In this document: positions 1-10,337 of the stretch, piece by piece | Numbering within the stretch: the stretch's first letter is position 1 | Layout of the letters: each line of letters begins with the position of its first letter | NCBI GenBank assembly: GCA_009763385.1 | Contig: CM019823.1 | Span: 92,143,104 to 92,207,103, forward strand | Source: Coix lacryma-jobi var. lacryma-jobi | Lineage: Eukaryota > Streptophyta > Magnoliopsida > Poales > Poaceae | Length of the DNA stretch: 64,000 nucleotides | Reading direction: 5' to 3' | Program-made: the position numbers and the translations under genes | Notes under the pieces: generated by a model | What the model was told of the DNA's origin: nothing | The model's input: only the letters and a program-made list of their open reading frames with translations | Databases searched by the model: none

Positions 1-1304
1 AGCCCAAGCCCGAACAAGATCCTATTGAGGAAGTCCTAATGACATCTTTAGAAGACATGGCCCAACCACTCTTCGATGATGAACACTTCATTCTAGAAGA
101 GGAAGAGTTAGCAGACCCAATTAAGATAGATCCAATGGAGGTGCCATTCCAACCCTCAATTGAATTAAAACCTCTTCCTCTAGGCTTGAAATATGTCTTT
201 CTTAATAATAATCGAGAAACCCCTGTGATCATTAGTGACAAGCTCACTCTAGATGAAACACAACAACTTGTCACTATTCTAGAAAGACATAGATTTGCTA
301 TAGGCTACTCACTTGAAGACCTCATAGGCATTAGTCCTGCTCTCTGCACTCATCGCATCCCCACTGATCCTAATTGCACACCTTCGAGGGAGCCACAACG
401 GAGACTTAATAATGCTATGCGAGAGGTTGTTAAGAAAGAGGTCTTGAAGCTTTTGCATGCTGGGATTATCTATCCTGTGCCACATAGCGAGTGGGTTAGC
501 CCAGTGCAAGTCGTGCCGAAGAAGGGAGGAATGACAGTCGTTAGAAATGAAAATAATGAACTTATCCCTCAACGAACTGTCACTGGATGGCGTATGTGCA
601 TTGATTATCGGAAACTTAACAAGGCTACAAAGAAAGATCACTTCTCGTTACCCTTCATTGATGAAATGCTGGAACGGCTTGCAAACCACTCTTTCTTTTG
701 TTTCCTTGATGGGTATTCCGGGTATCATCAAATCCCAATCCACCCAGATGACTAGAGTAAGACCACTTTTACTTGCCCGTATGGAACTTATGCATACCGA
801 CGAATGTCGTTTGGATTGTGCAATGCTCCAGCTTCTTTCCAACGGTGCATGATGTCTATTTTCTCTGACATGATTGAGAAAATTGTGGAGGTGTTCATGG
901 ACCACTTTACCGTCTATGGCAAAACCTTCGATGATTGCCTTAAGAATTTAGACAGAGTCTTACAACGGTGTGAAGAAAAGCACTTAGTCCTGAACTGGGA
1001 GAAATGTCACTTTATGGTTCAGGAAGGAATAGTGCTAGGGCACAAGATCTCTGAGAGTGGGATAGAAGTGGATAAAGCAAAAATTGAAGTCATAGAACAA
1101 CTTCCACCTCCCACAAATGTGAAAGGTGTTCGTAGCTTTTTAGGCCATGCAGGGTTCTATAGGCGTTTCATTAAAAACTTTTCTCAAATTGCTAGACCCC
1201 TGACAAGCCTCTTAGCTAAAGATACGCCATTCATCTTCAATAATGAGTGTCATGAATCTTTTCAAATCCTTAAAAAGGCGCTTATTTCAGCTCCAATCAT
1301 CTAG
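1..1304 (+). pseudogene. Gypsy reverse transcriptase, broken
   Basis: Part of Pol, which copies element RNA into DNA inside virus-like particles. From position 39 the frame reads about 238 codons, meets TAG at 753-755, and continues in the same frame from 804 to a second TAG at 1302-1304. The RT palm is recognisable: FLDGYSGYHQIP carries the first catalytic Asp at about 708. The expected two-Asp box reads FMDH at about 895-906, so the second Asp is His (GAC CAC). Both stops lie where relatives usually have Gln (DDQSK, IIQPP), which fits CAG to TAG changes. The start at 39 is only the first Met in an open frame that enters from the left edge. Certain as gypsy RT and as non-functional. Confidence 0.85.
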
Positions 1305-1769
1305 CCACCGTATTGGAAGCTACCCTTTGAGATCATGTGTGATGCCAGCGACTTTGCTGTAGGAGCTGTTCTTGGCCAAACTAAAGATAAAAAGCACTAT
1401 GCTATATCCTATGCTAGTAAAACTTTGTTTGGGCCACAGCTCAATTATGCTACCACTGAAAAAGAGTTGCTAGTTGTTGTCTTTGCAATAGACAAGTTTA
1501 GGTCTTACTTGGTAGGAGCAAAAGTAATCATTTACACAGATCATGTTGCTCTTAAATACCTCCTCACTAAGAAAGATGCTAAGCCTCGATTAATCCGATG
1601 GATTCTCCTACTCCAAGAATTTGACATAGAAATAAGAGATAAGAAAGGAGTAGAGAACTCGGTAGCTGATCACTTGTCTAGGTTGCAATATAAGGAAACA
1701 CATGAATTACCCATTAATGACTATCTTAGGGACGACACACTCCTCGCGGTAACACACTCGGACCCCTAG
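1305..1769 (+). pseudogene. Gypsy RNase H domain
   Basis: Same reading frame as the upstream RT, separated from it by the TAG at 1302-1304. The segment contains MCDASDFAVGAVLGQ (first catalytic Asp), YATTEKELLVVVFAIDKF (catalytic Glu), IYTDHVALKYLL (Asp) and a final VADHLSRL. This is the classical gypsy RNase H order, and it removes the RNA strand during reverse transcription. The core residues look intact. The frame closes at TAG 1767-1769, again in a position suggesting an original Gln codon, and reopens in frame into integrase. Confidence 0.85.
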
Positions 1770-3054
1770 TATGCGGATATTGTGAATTTTATGGTTGCAG
1801 GTTATGTTCCACCAGGAGGAAACAAGAGAAAGCTCAAATATGATGCCCGCTGCCACTTATGGGATGATCCATACCTTTATCGTGTCTGCTCTGATGGATT
1901 GCTAAGGAGATGTGTCCCAATGGAAGAAGCCACAAAGATCATAGACAGATGTCATGCATCACCCTATGGAGGACATTATGGAGCATACCGTACACATGCT
2001 AAGATTTGGCAGAGTGGATTCTTTTGGCCAACGATGTATCAAGATACAAAGGAGTTTGTCAGAAGATGTGCCAGATGCCAAAAGCATGGAAACATTAATG
2101 CTCGAGATGCGATGCCACTCCAGAACAACCTCCAAGTAGAACTGTTTGATGTCTGGGGAATTGACTACATGGGACCATTCCCTAAGTCTGGAGATGCTGA
2201 ATACATACTGGTGGCAGTGGACTACGTGTCTAAATGGGTAGAAGCATTACCATGTCGAGCTGCAAATTCCAAGCATGCTAAAAAAAATGTTCCATGAAGT
2301 GATATTCCCAAGATTTGGAACACCTCGACTGGTCATAAGTGATGGAGGATCACACTTCATTGACAAAACCTTCAGAAAGTTCCTAGAAGAATATGGAGTC
2401 AAACACAACATTGCAACTCCATACCATCCACAGACAAGCGGTCAAGCTGAAACATCAAATAAGCAAATCAAGAACATTCTACAGAAGACTGTGGATGAAA
2501 TGGGGAAGAAATGGAAGTACAAGCTTCATGATGCACTGTGGGCATATCGAACAGCATACAAAACACCCATAGGAATGTCACCTTATCAACTTGTGTATGG
2601 GAAAACATGTCACCTACCTGTTGAATTAGAATTCAGAGCTCACTGGGCAATCAAGAAATGGAACATGGATCTCCACCTAGCTGTCAAGAATCGTCAGATG
2701 CAATTATCAGAGCTAGAAGAATGGAGAGAGAAGGCCTACCATAGCTCTAAGATATACAAAGAAAGAACAAAAAGGTGGCATGATAAGAGAATCAAGCACA
2801 AGGAGTTCAAGCCTGGTAACAAAGTACTTCTGTTCAACTCAAGAGTAAAGCTTTTTGGTCATGGAAAACTTCGGAGTAAATTGGAAGGACCATTCAAAGT
2901 AGTGGAAACCTCATCACATGGCGCCATCACAATCCAAGACGATGAAGGTAACACATTCAAAGTAAATGGTCAACGTTTGAAAGTTTTTCTAGAACCTGAA
3001 AATTTAGAAGAAATTGATGTGATTGAATTTTTACAGTTTAAAGATCCTATCTAA
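1770..3054 (+). pseudogene. Gypsy integrase, frameshifted
   Basis: Integrase inserts the element cDNA into host DNA. The HHCC zinc-binding part is visible: HASPYGGHYGAYRTH followed by CARCQKHG at about 2070-2095. The catalytic triad is present: Asp in WGIDYMGPF (about 2160), Asp in VISDGGSHF (about 2340) and Glu in SGQAETSNKQ (about 2450). A run of eight A at 2279-2286 shifts the frame by +1. The upstream frame ends at 2297 and the remainder runs 2275-3054. The C-terminal part (KVLLFNSRVKLFGHGKLRSKLEGPF) is the expected positively charged tail. It ends at TAA 3052-3054 without an obvious chromodomain. Confidence 0.85.
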
Positions 3055-4040
3055 AAATCAATCAATCGCCATGGCTCTAGACAATTAAAACTTATATGCC
3101 TAACACTTAATCAGTTCCACGAGTTTTGTTGTCTATTTGAGCTATGCAGGATCATTAAGGAGAGTTGACAAGCATGTGGATGTTCTACCATTGTTGGAGC
3201 GCTGTCTTATCCGTCATCATCATCAATCAATGCTCTAATAGAGGAAGTACACCTCCACTACTAGTCTACTACACTACAAGATTGAACGACTACGTCAACA
3301 TCTAGCTTGGGGGAGACCACCCCCGTGTATCCAGGTAAGTATCCTTATCGTCTTAAGTTTTCTTTCGATACATAAATAAAAGAAAAGAAAAAAATGTGGG
3401 CACATGAAGGCTCACCATTAATTAAAAAGAAAAAAATATGGGCACATGAAGGCTCAACGTTATTAAGGGAGACGCACCCCCGTTATCTTCATAATCCAGG
3501 TATGTATTATTCACTATCTTAGTTATTTATAATAAGTGTGTTAGGTTAAATAAATAGTGTGTTAAGTGTGCTTAGTTTAAGAAGTTAATAATAAAAGAAG
3601 AACTCTCTCTCTAATCTTTTACATGGAAATGATGAATAGTTGCTCTATCTAATTTCTTTCAAGTACCTAGCCTACAAAGCATGAGTTCTCCTGATTAATA
3701 ATGATGCTTAAAAATAAAATTAAATGCATGGGTAGCAAATGCTTGATCTAGAGTCTAGGTAGTTGACAGATATGATATGTGATGATCTGAGCTGCTACTA
3801 TCTTGTTCTAAACAACACTAGAGTTCCGGAGAGTTTCTAATATTAATATGACTAATAATTGCATTGAGTTAAATTAAGCTTTGTTGACCCTATGAGAAGT
3901 TATCATGCTATTGAATTGAGATCACTTACACATTCCATCCATTTTCCACATAGATACTCATGATTATTTGTTCCAATCCTCTCAAAAGTTGTTGGAAGCA
4001 TGTGGCTATTGAAGAAAAAAAGAAAAAAAAGAGAAAAAAA

Positions 4041-4139
4041 ATCCGAGGAAATAAAAAGGGACATGTGTCTGAAACCTCAAAAAGAAAGATCCCGAGGAAA
4101 TAAAAAGGGACAAGTGTCCGGAACCTCAAAAAAAATGAT
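4041..4139 (+). repeat. 49-bp tandem duplication
   Basis: Two copies of a unit beginning CCGAGGAAATAAAAAGGGAC start at 4043 and 4092. They differ at a few bases (ATGTGTCTGAAACC against AAGTGTCCGGAACC). The block sits in the noncoding 3' region and has no evident coding role. Confidence 0.8.
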
Positions 4140-4605
4140 GAAAAAAATAAATATTAAAAAAAATGGGCACGTGCCCATTAGTAGAATTAGCCTGATAGCC
4201 ATGTGTTTCTGATAAACAAAAGAGAGTGATATATTTCAAAAGAGCATCCGACTCCATTTTCCGTACACATGCACTTCTCGATTCAATGGTGTGGTTGACT
4301 TTCTCTTTGGATCCATTGTTTAACTTGACAACATTTGTTTTTAATCTTTTCTGAAAATTCATAAAACTCCGGGATAAAGGTGAAGTGATGGAGCAAGAGA
4401 CATAGTACTTGATTTGATCATTCTATCTTTTAATTACTCAGGATTCAAGGTAAAGTACTAAGCCCCGTGATGAATAATATGATACTTTTTTTCTATTCCA
4501 TATGAGAACTTTTGTTTGAATACATGTGTACTTGTTGGAAGTGAAGATATTGCAGCAACTCCTGATCCATTGTTGAGATTGGCTTTGCTCGGGACTAGCA
4601 ATGGT

Positions 4606-4621
4606 TAAGCTTGGGGGAACT
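4606..4621 (+). promoter_or_regulatory. Candidate polypurine tract (plus-strand primer)
   Basis: AAGCTTGGGGGAAC lies directly before TTGTTGACACTC. The arrangement fits a polypurine tract followed by an LTR beginning TG at 4622. An alternative tract, TAGCTTGGGGGAG, lies at about 3303-3315, so the choice is an inference. Confidence 0.45.
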
Positions 4622-5057
4622 TGTTGACACTCACTAAAGCTCATAATTAACCATCAACTATTGCATGAAATTACACTAAATGAATTACAAAGCATAGTTG
4701 TAGGGTTTGAAACTAACAAGTTCCACGAGTTTTGGTGCGCTCACTTGTTTTGTAGGACATCAATATTTCACCATATAAAAGTACCTCAAGTGATGAATTG
4801 GAGTGTACCATTGCGAAGGGCTCGTCGAGACGATTGAAACGGACATATCATTTGCTATATTGGGAGTCCCGGATGAAAAGATATTAATTTCGCGACGAAA
4901 TCTGCAAAAGAAGGATCTAGAAGACACCAGAAGACACCACGAGGCGGGCCACCACGTGGGCCCACTGGGCCAGACCGACCGGTCCCACATGGAGACCGAC
5001 CGGTCGGCCACGGAGCCCATTTCGCCTCCGCCTTCTGGAACATTCTTCCACCGCCTC
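4622..5057 (+). repeat. Probable partial 3' LTR of the Athila-like element
   Basis: Starts TGTTGACACTC after the candidate polypurine tract. It contains a TATA-like CATATAAAAG at about 4773 and a GC-rich stretch repeating GACCGACCGGTC-type words at about 4973-5013. The right end is lost where hAT-like sequence begins at about 5058. No second copy exists in the window, so the LTR assignment cannot be confirmed by pairing. Confidence 0.45.
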
Positions 5058-5213
5058 CTAGGATGAAAAACCAAAACCAAAACCAAACCCGATAGGTTTC
5101 GGAGCCCCGAACCCAAAAAACATGGGTAAAAAACCGTCTCCAAACCCGAACCCGCTAGACCCGAAACCCGTGGATATCCGACCCGAAACCGAACCGTTGC
5201 CATCCTTACCTAG
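5058..5213. mobile_element. hAT-like terminal fragment
   Basis: A dense run of CCCGAA, CCAAA and AAACCCG motifs in a short AT/CG-alternating stretch, closing with TTGCCATCCTTA. The left side begins TAGGATGAAAAACC. Subterminal motif clusters and ends near CAGGGATG or TAAGGATGG are typical of plant hAT elements. The two ends here are only imperfectly complementary and I could not find a clean 8-bp duplication. It exactly truncates the gypsy gag at 5206 and separates two unrelated gypsy elements. Superfamily assignment is tentative. Confidence 0.35.
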
Positions 5214-7230
5214 CCTGGTGTCCTCCTTTCGGATGGAAAGGGCATGGGCCGTCAAGGAGGTCGTCAAAGTTGAAGGGCTTGCTCCCCTTTTTCTGGGGTT
5301 CCATGGCTGCAACAGTGTTGTCCCCTGTCCGCTTGCGGGTATTTTGCTGAGCAGTCTGGTTTCCTCTTTGATTATTTCCTCGATCACCTTGCGTGTTTCT
5401 TTCGGGAAAGCACTCCTGTGTGCGTTCCTCTGTCGCCATCATGGAGTTTACCGCCCGATGAAACTCGTCGGCGGTGGTCGGGTCATGCTTGATGAAATCC
5501 TTGTAATTGTACATTTCGCAAATTCCGTTGCTGAAGAGGTCAATTACTTCTCTGTCTATTATGTCGGAGACTGTGGAGCGAATTTCGGAAAAACGTCTGT
5601 AGTATTCCCGCATCGTCTCATTTTTTTGCTACTTGCAGGTTCGAAGCTTGGTTCGAGGGTCCGATCGTTCCGGAACGCCCGCAAAGTTCTCTATGAAGAT
5701 GCGGTGAAGCTGTTCCCAGGAGTCGATGGACTTGGGCCTGATCCTATCAAACCATGCAAGGGGCATTGTCTCTTGAGCCATGGGGAGAAACAGTGCCTTA
5801 ACATCGTTGCTTCCTCCTGCTAACTCGACTGCTTGAGCATACAGCCTGAGCCACCGCTTAGGTTCTGTCTTCCCGTCGTACTTCGAGTAGTTCCCGGGTT
5901 TGAATTTTCGAGGGAACGAGATTGCTCGGAGTCTCTGGGAGAAACATGGAAAGCGATCGACGACATCGGAAGCTAGAATGTTGACTCCCTGATATGCTGA
6001 TTCGGCTCCTCCTTCAGCTTGGTCACGTACTCAGTTGCCCAGGTGACTCCTTGCTGGAGCCCGACCGAGCCACTCATGGACGGGTCGCCTTTGACTAGGG
6101 TGGGATGAAGCTTGTTCGTCAGCTAAAGACTCAAGGTTTCGACCTCTAAGCTGTAACGCGGTAGTTTGAAGCATGATCAACCGTCGTTCTTCATCAGCGG
6201 TGCGGTTGTCCTTGGCTCCCAACTCCATGGCTAAGGCCAAGATGTTTTGGTAGGGTGTTTGGTACACTTTGTGACCAGCTACCCTCATGAATTCGGGCTC
6301 GAGGTTGCGCGAGCAGTCAGCTCGTCGTCGATCATGATCCTCGTGGGACTGAAGTTCCTGATCCCTGTCCCGACGAGCTTGGCGCTCGGCTTCATCTTCC
6401 AAACGCCTGCGGGTGTTATATTCCTCAAGCCGTACTTGGTAGCGTTCCATGGCCTCCTTTCGATGAGTTGCCCGTCTTCTGCGAGCATCTTTGGCCTGAT
6501 TTCTTCGTATTCTTTCTGCCTTTATTGACTCGGTTTCTCCATGTCCCTCCAGGTCGTTATCAGATGTCAGACTCAAGGTTTCGTCATCTCGGAGGACATC
6601 TGGAGGAGTTGGAGGTCGTATAGATGACTGGTGTCCTGCCATAAAGACCTCCCTAGTGAAGCCTTTGTTTGTTGATCCCGGTGTAACCGACCCTTTAGTA
6701 GAGGCACTGGAGTTTAGCTCTGTTGAAGTGTCGTGTTCCTCAGAGGGAAGCTAATGTCCGTATTGGAAAGGAAGTTGTTGGTCGAAGTTGTTGAAGTGTC
6801 GTGTTGGAGCTGGTTGTGTTGGCCAATGGACGATGTTGCCTTCCTCCGTTGAGCTAAAAATGAGTCCCCATTGGGCCCCAATCAAGGGGATCTGTTGAAA
6901 CTCTTTGAACTTTGCTTCAACCAAGTTTTGGAAGCTTTTAGCCGGGTTCCGTAGTCCGAAGGTGATGCGCTGAGTGGTATCCGAGTCCTTTCTGGTCTCA
7001 GAGTCCGAACCTGAGTAGGAGTCGGATGCTTCGGCTTGGCCTTCACGATCTTGCGGATCTTGGATTGCGAGGTTTGCTAGATTCTGGGTGAGATGATCCA
7101 CCTTTGGCGTGGCTTGTGCTTCTGATTCAGTGTGAAGTTGTCGATGCAGCTTCCCTTGATCATCCGCGATGCAAGTCCACGAGCCAAAAATAAAAATTGA
7201 TCCCGCCGAGAACATGTTGACGTGGTTCAT
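5206..7230 (-). pseudogene. Gypsy gag, one frame with three stops
   Basis: One minus-strand frame runs from 7230 down to 5206 and is interrupted only by TAG at 6751-6753, TGA at about 6031-6033 and TAG at about 5620. The Met at 6642 (MAGHQSSIRPPTPP) is a likely Gag start because the upstream part reads like a linker. It is followed by a charged Arg/Glu-rich coiled stretch (QAKDARRRRATHRKEAMERY). A retrotransposon gag domain lies at about 5620-6000 with FPRKFKPGNYSKYDG, MPLAWFDRIRPKSIDSWEQL and REYYRRFSEIR. The end reads CPFHPKGGHQAR, just where a zinc-binding region would begin, and then is cut. Gag would form the particle shell. The protein is truncated and carries nonsense codons. Confidence 0.75.
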
Positions 7231-7262
7231 CGAGCTCTTGATCGTCGAATCGCCGAGAGCCC

Positions 7263-7280
7263 CTACCTGGCGCGCCAGCT
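7263..7280 (-). promoter_or_regulatory. Primer-binding site of the Tat-like fragment
   Basis: On the minus strand TGGCGCGCCAGGTAGGGG follows the LTR end after a short spacer (CCGATAGC). Its position right behind the 5' LTR and its TGG start are as expected for annealing to the CCA end of a tRNA. I do not assign the tRNA species. Confidence 0.7.
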
Positions 7281-7285
7281 ATCGG

Positions 7286-7820
7286 TGTTTGTTAACCGGC
7301 AACTCGTCTTGAGGGATCTCAGACGATTTGTTCGGTGGGGATCGGCGTTCGTAGAACTCGGCGAGTACACAGGGACAGCGTTTTATACTGATTCAGGCCG
7401 CTAAGTAGCGTAATACCTTACGTCCAGTGCGGCGTATGCCTTGTGTTATGATTCAAGATTCAATGATAGGAGCCTGCGCCCGCTTCCCCTTATATATCCG
7501 GGTAAAGCACAGCGCAGACCGAGTCCTAGTCGGTTACAACACAAGAGTCCTATTATAATTACAAGACTTCCTTAAAGAACTCGACTAAGTTACAACGAGA
7601 GTCCTAATCCAAGTACACTTCGTATCAAGTCTTCGGATCTCCCGTGCCGTCCGGGATTAGTCAGAGTGATCATCTTCTGATAATATCTCTGACATCCTGG
7701 TCCGTCAGCGGCCGCGCAGGCTAAACTTAGAACAGGACTCGATATAGCTGGTATGAGCCAAATAGACAAATACGTCCTCCATGTACTAAAGATATTATCT
7801 ATACTTATGGCCCCCAAGCA
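7286..7820 (-). repeat. 5' LTR of the Tat-like fragment
   Basis: Plus-strand limits are TGTTTGTTAACC at 7286 and CCCCCAAGCA ending at 7820, so on the minus strand it starts TGCTTGGGGG and ends AACA. A TATA-like box (CCGGATATATAAGGGG on the minus strand) is at about 7488-7503. The length is about 535 bp. There is no partner LTR in the window, so the outer boundary is inferred from the TG...CA rule. Confidence 0.6.
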
Positions 7821-8514
7821 TCGTGGGCCCCTGACCGTCGCACCTGCTGCCCTCCCCTCTGGGGCCGGCCTGCTGCTGCGTGGTGCTTGCTCGTGCCTAG
7901 GCACCAGTGGCCTCCGCGCCTTGACCCGCCCGCGCCGACGGTCTGTATGCCCAGCGTCGAGGGGCCGCTCACCGGCCACGCCGCGCCGAGGTGCGCTCGA
8001 TCCGCATTCGCGCCCAGTGGCAGGGCCCGCCCTAGCCGGTGCGGCGCCCTCGCCCTGCGCCAACCGGGAGAGGGAGAGGGAAAGAGAGCGTTGGGAGAGA
8101 GAGAGAGGAAGGAGAGTAGAGGAGTGGGGAGAGAGGGCGAATGGAGAGATATTTTTTCAGTGAACGAATCGGTGGTTGACAACAATAAAGAAGACCGTAT
8201 AGGTGTCAAGAGCACGATCGCCATTATCCGATGCCTATCGGATGCAATGAAATATTTTTTAGTACCGTGACCACCCTAGCAGCCAGACATTCGTGGCTTA
8301 TAGCTCGGCCGTAGAGGTACAAATCGAACGGCCGAAAAAAGGCTGACGTGGGCACCCTGGACGTTGGCCAGAACTTGCCGGTTTCATATCAGTAAATTAT
8401 AATAAAAAAAAAGAATATTAACTCTAGTTGAGACCATGAGACCGATCAGAAATGGTAGAGTATTTCTGTCGCCTGCGTGCCCACCAAGCCCCCCTGGGGT
8501 GCTGGTGGTAGCCA
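7821..8514. other. GC-rich island and GA-rich tract, no gene supported
   Basis: From 7821 to about 8060 the sequence is rich in GCCG and resembles plant 5'-exon or captured-exon DNA. All six frames stay open by composition only. From about 8066 to 8140 it turns into a purine tract of GAGAGGGA type. 8270-8514 is unremarkable and AT/GC mixed. I see no splice-supported gene and no clear transposon ends. Confidence 0.4.
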
Positions 8515-8759
8515 GGGCCTTGTTTAGATGCCACCAAATTATTAACTTTTTTTCACTCTTTCTCCATCACATCAATATTTAGACTCTTGCATGGTGCATT
8601 AAATGTTAGTAAAATAAACAACTAATTATACTTTTAGTACGTACATATCGAGATGAATCTTTTGAGTATACATAGTCCATATTTGGACAAAGTTTATCAA
8701 ATAACAACGAAAGTGCTACAGTTAAGAAAATTTTTCATCTTCTCGATCTAAACAAGGCC
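8515..8759. mobile_element. Grass MITE with GGCCTTGTTTAGAT termini
   Basis: The left end reads GGGCCTTGTTTAGATG at 8515 and the right end reads ATCTAAACAAGGCC ending at 8759, a clear terminal inverted repeat. The inside is AT-rich and includes ATGAATCTTTTGAG and AACGAAAGTGCTACAGT, phrases I recall from a very common grass MITE family. The length is about 245 bp and there is no coding capacity. The target duplication is not resolvable because the flanks share CAG/GGCC letters, so I do not assign the superfamily. Confidence 0.8.
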
Positions 8760-9700
8760 AGGTTTTCCAGCTTGCCCCCATCTCCTTCACGAATGTCTCC
8801 ATGACCATGAAGTGACAGGGATGCCACATGGTAGCATGCATGCATTCCACAGCAACAAGACCTCGGTCACCTAGCTTCACTTCCCGGCCAATCGATCGGT
8901 TGCTGCTCGACTGCGCCAGCCGCGCGCCAGTGCCGACCGATCGGTTGCTGGCGGACTTGACACGTGCCCTGCTCTCCTCGACAGTCCCTCCCCTCGTAGT
9001 CAGGATGAATATTGTGAGGGAGGACTGGAGAGGAAGGCGATGAGTTGATTGGGACAGCTCCCTCCATATCATTTTCGATAGGGTAGCGATATAATCTTCA
9101 AAATATAATTTTGACTATTTATTTTTTAAAAAATATATATAGTAAAGTAGTATATGTCAAGACAAATTTATCTATATATTTTTTACATCTCTAAATTTAA
9201 TAATTTAAAAATTATTTATGATTTATATTTCTAATGTTTGACCTAAACCTTATCCAAAAGAACATCTAAAAGCGATAGTGAGGGACTACTTTATATTAGT
9301 GGGCGATCATAGCAACTCAGTCATGCGCGGGGGGCCCATGAGCTCACGGGGTGCAATCGTGGTTGCAGCGCAGAAGAGAGGGATGGTGACAGTGGTGAGC
9401 GCCAGTAGAGAGTGGACTGGGTATCACTCTGCCCATGTTGATTCGCCGGCCGCCTCTTTTGAAATGTCATCCAGTCATCGGGCCAAATACAAATCAGCTA
9501 AGATACAACTGCAAGTGGTTTGTGGGCTTGACTGGACCGGGCTGAGCCAGCAAAACCCTAATGTATCGTATGTAATACCCTTTGAATTTAATGTCGAACT
9601 GATTCCTGCCCTCTAATTTTAGGATCCGGTGTATAACTTAATTCCACTAAATTGGTTTTGGCTTCATGGCTTGGGTATCCTCGATTCAGAGTAAATGATG
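8760..9700. other. Unassigned DNA with an AT-rich MITE-like stretch
   Basis: 8870-8960 holds two copies of CGATCGGTTGCTG in a GC-rich setting. 9070-9290 is very AT-rich, with words such as TATGTCAAGACAAATTTATC that look like decayed MITE sequence, but I cannot find paired ends. The short open frame at 9278-9616 has no recognisable features and I do not regard it as a gene. Confidence 0.35.
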
Positions 9701-10337
9701 TTAGAATCTGATACCCTACACGTTTTCATTTCCATATTTTTAAACCGATATGTTTTCGCTCCCGGCTGTCCGGATCCCGTTTTCGTTTCGGTCTAAAAAT
9801 ATGGAAATGAAAATGGTGCGCTGAGCCGCTGAGGAAGGACAAGAATGGGAGGGCCGAAGGGGAGGACCGGAGAAAGAGGATGGCAGACGAGGGCCGAGGG
9901 GAGGCCGCGTCGCGAGGTAGTCGCTCTCGCGCTCGCCGGGTGCGGTGCGGGTTGCGGCGCTAGGGCCTGAGAGTGCGATGCGAATGCGAGCGAGGCAGCG
10001 AGTTGTGTCTGTGTGCGGCGCGGATGGGTGGGGTGGCCGGGTGGCTTAGGAGGATTAGGGTTTGCTTCTTGGGTTGGGCCAATGGGCCAGGAAACTGGTT
10101 GGACTGAGTAGCAGGCCTATCCCTTATTGCAAGAAAAGCGGGATAATCCCGGTCAAAAATGGGATTTCGGAAATATGGACGGACAAACACTCTACCGTTT
10201 TTTATCCCGCTTCCGGTATATCCCATCCCGTTTTCGGTCCCGTTTCCGTTTATCCCGGAAAATATGAAAACGGACGGGAAAAAACGGAATACGGAGACGG
10301 ACGGAACGGGATTCGTCCTGTCCATTTTCATCCTTAG
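9700..10337. mobile_element. Ac/hAT-like noncoding element or fragment
   Basis: 10130-10337 contains many CCCGTTTTCGG, TTTCCGTTTATCCCGG, AAACGGACGGG and AACGGGAT words. It closes in TCCATTTTCATCCTTA, close to the TTTTCATCCCTA end of maize Ac, whose subterminal AAACGG repeats bind transposase. A second patch of the same style (CCCGTTTTCGTTTCGG) lies at about 9775-9795, next to a small inverted repeat of CATTTCCATATTTTTA at about 9727-9810. The middle is GC-rich with no transposase. I could not place a matching left terminus or an 8-bp duplication. Confidence 0.45.

Larger units (their letters stand above)
3055..4621 (+). other. Noncoding 3' region of the Athila-like element
   Basis: No convincing coding sequence. 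Two similar modules occur: at 3309-3340 and 3468-3510 a GGGGGAGAC or AGGGAGAC start is followed by ACCCCCGT and ATCCAGGTA. The phrase GGGCACATGAAGGCTCA occurs at about 3399 and again at about 3440. The phrase AGTTCCACGAGTTTT occurs here at about 3113 and again at about 4718 inside the putative LTR. The G-rich purine tracts suggest repeated or decoy polypurine tracts. Confidence 0.5.
1..5057 (+). mobile_element. Athila-like Ty3/gypsy retrotransposon, 3' portion
   Basis: The window opens inside a gypsy polyprotein. In order it shows reverse transcriptase, RNase H and integrase, which is the gypsy order (integrase last), then about 1.5 kb of noncoding 3' region and the start of a probable 3' LTR. 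Phrases such as YSGYHQIPIHPDD and GLCNAPASFQRCMMSIF, and the RNase H wording YATTEKELLVVVFA, resemble the Athila lineage. That lineage call is from recalled family resemblance, not a search. Gag, protease and the 5' LTR lie left of the window. No env-like reading frame is visible downstream of integrase, although Athila relatives often have one. The element is defective: three in-frame stops and one frameshift. The right boundary is set where hAT-like sequence starts and is approximate. Confidence 0.75.
5206..7820 (-). mobile_element. Tat-like Ty3/gypsy element, 5' end only
   Basis: Minus-strand fragment with a 5' LTR (7286-7820), a primer-binding site, a leader and a gag reading frame. Gag stops abruptly at hAT-like sequence at about 5206-5213. 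Protease, RT, integrase and the 3' LTR are missing from the window. The gag wording and the TGGCGCGCCAGG primer site resemble grass Tat-lineage elements of the RIRE2/Retand type, as recalled resemblance. The neighbour on the left is a different gypsy lineage on the other strand. Confidence 0.7.

Noticed and set aside
3055..4621. Env-like gene of an Athila element
   Set aside because: No long frame, signal peptide or membrane segment is visible. The stretch is noncoding and repeat-containing.
8066..8140. Possible functional GA-repeat promoter element
   Set aside because: A purine tract of low complexity. No adjacent gene start can be supported.
9278..9616. 112-codon plus-strand open frame
   Set aside because: No recognisable motif, no family resemblance, and it lies between MITE-like and hAT-like sequence.
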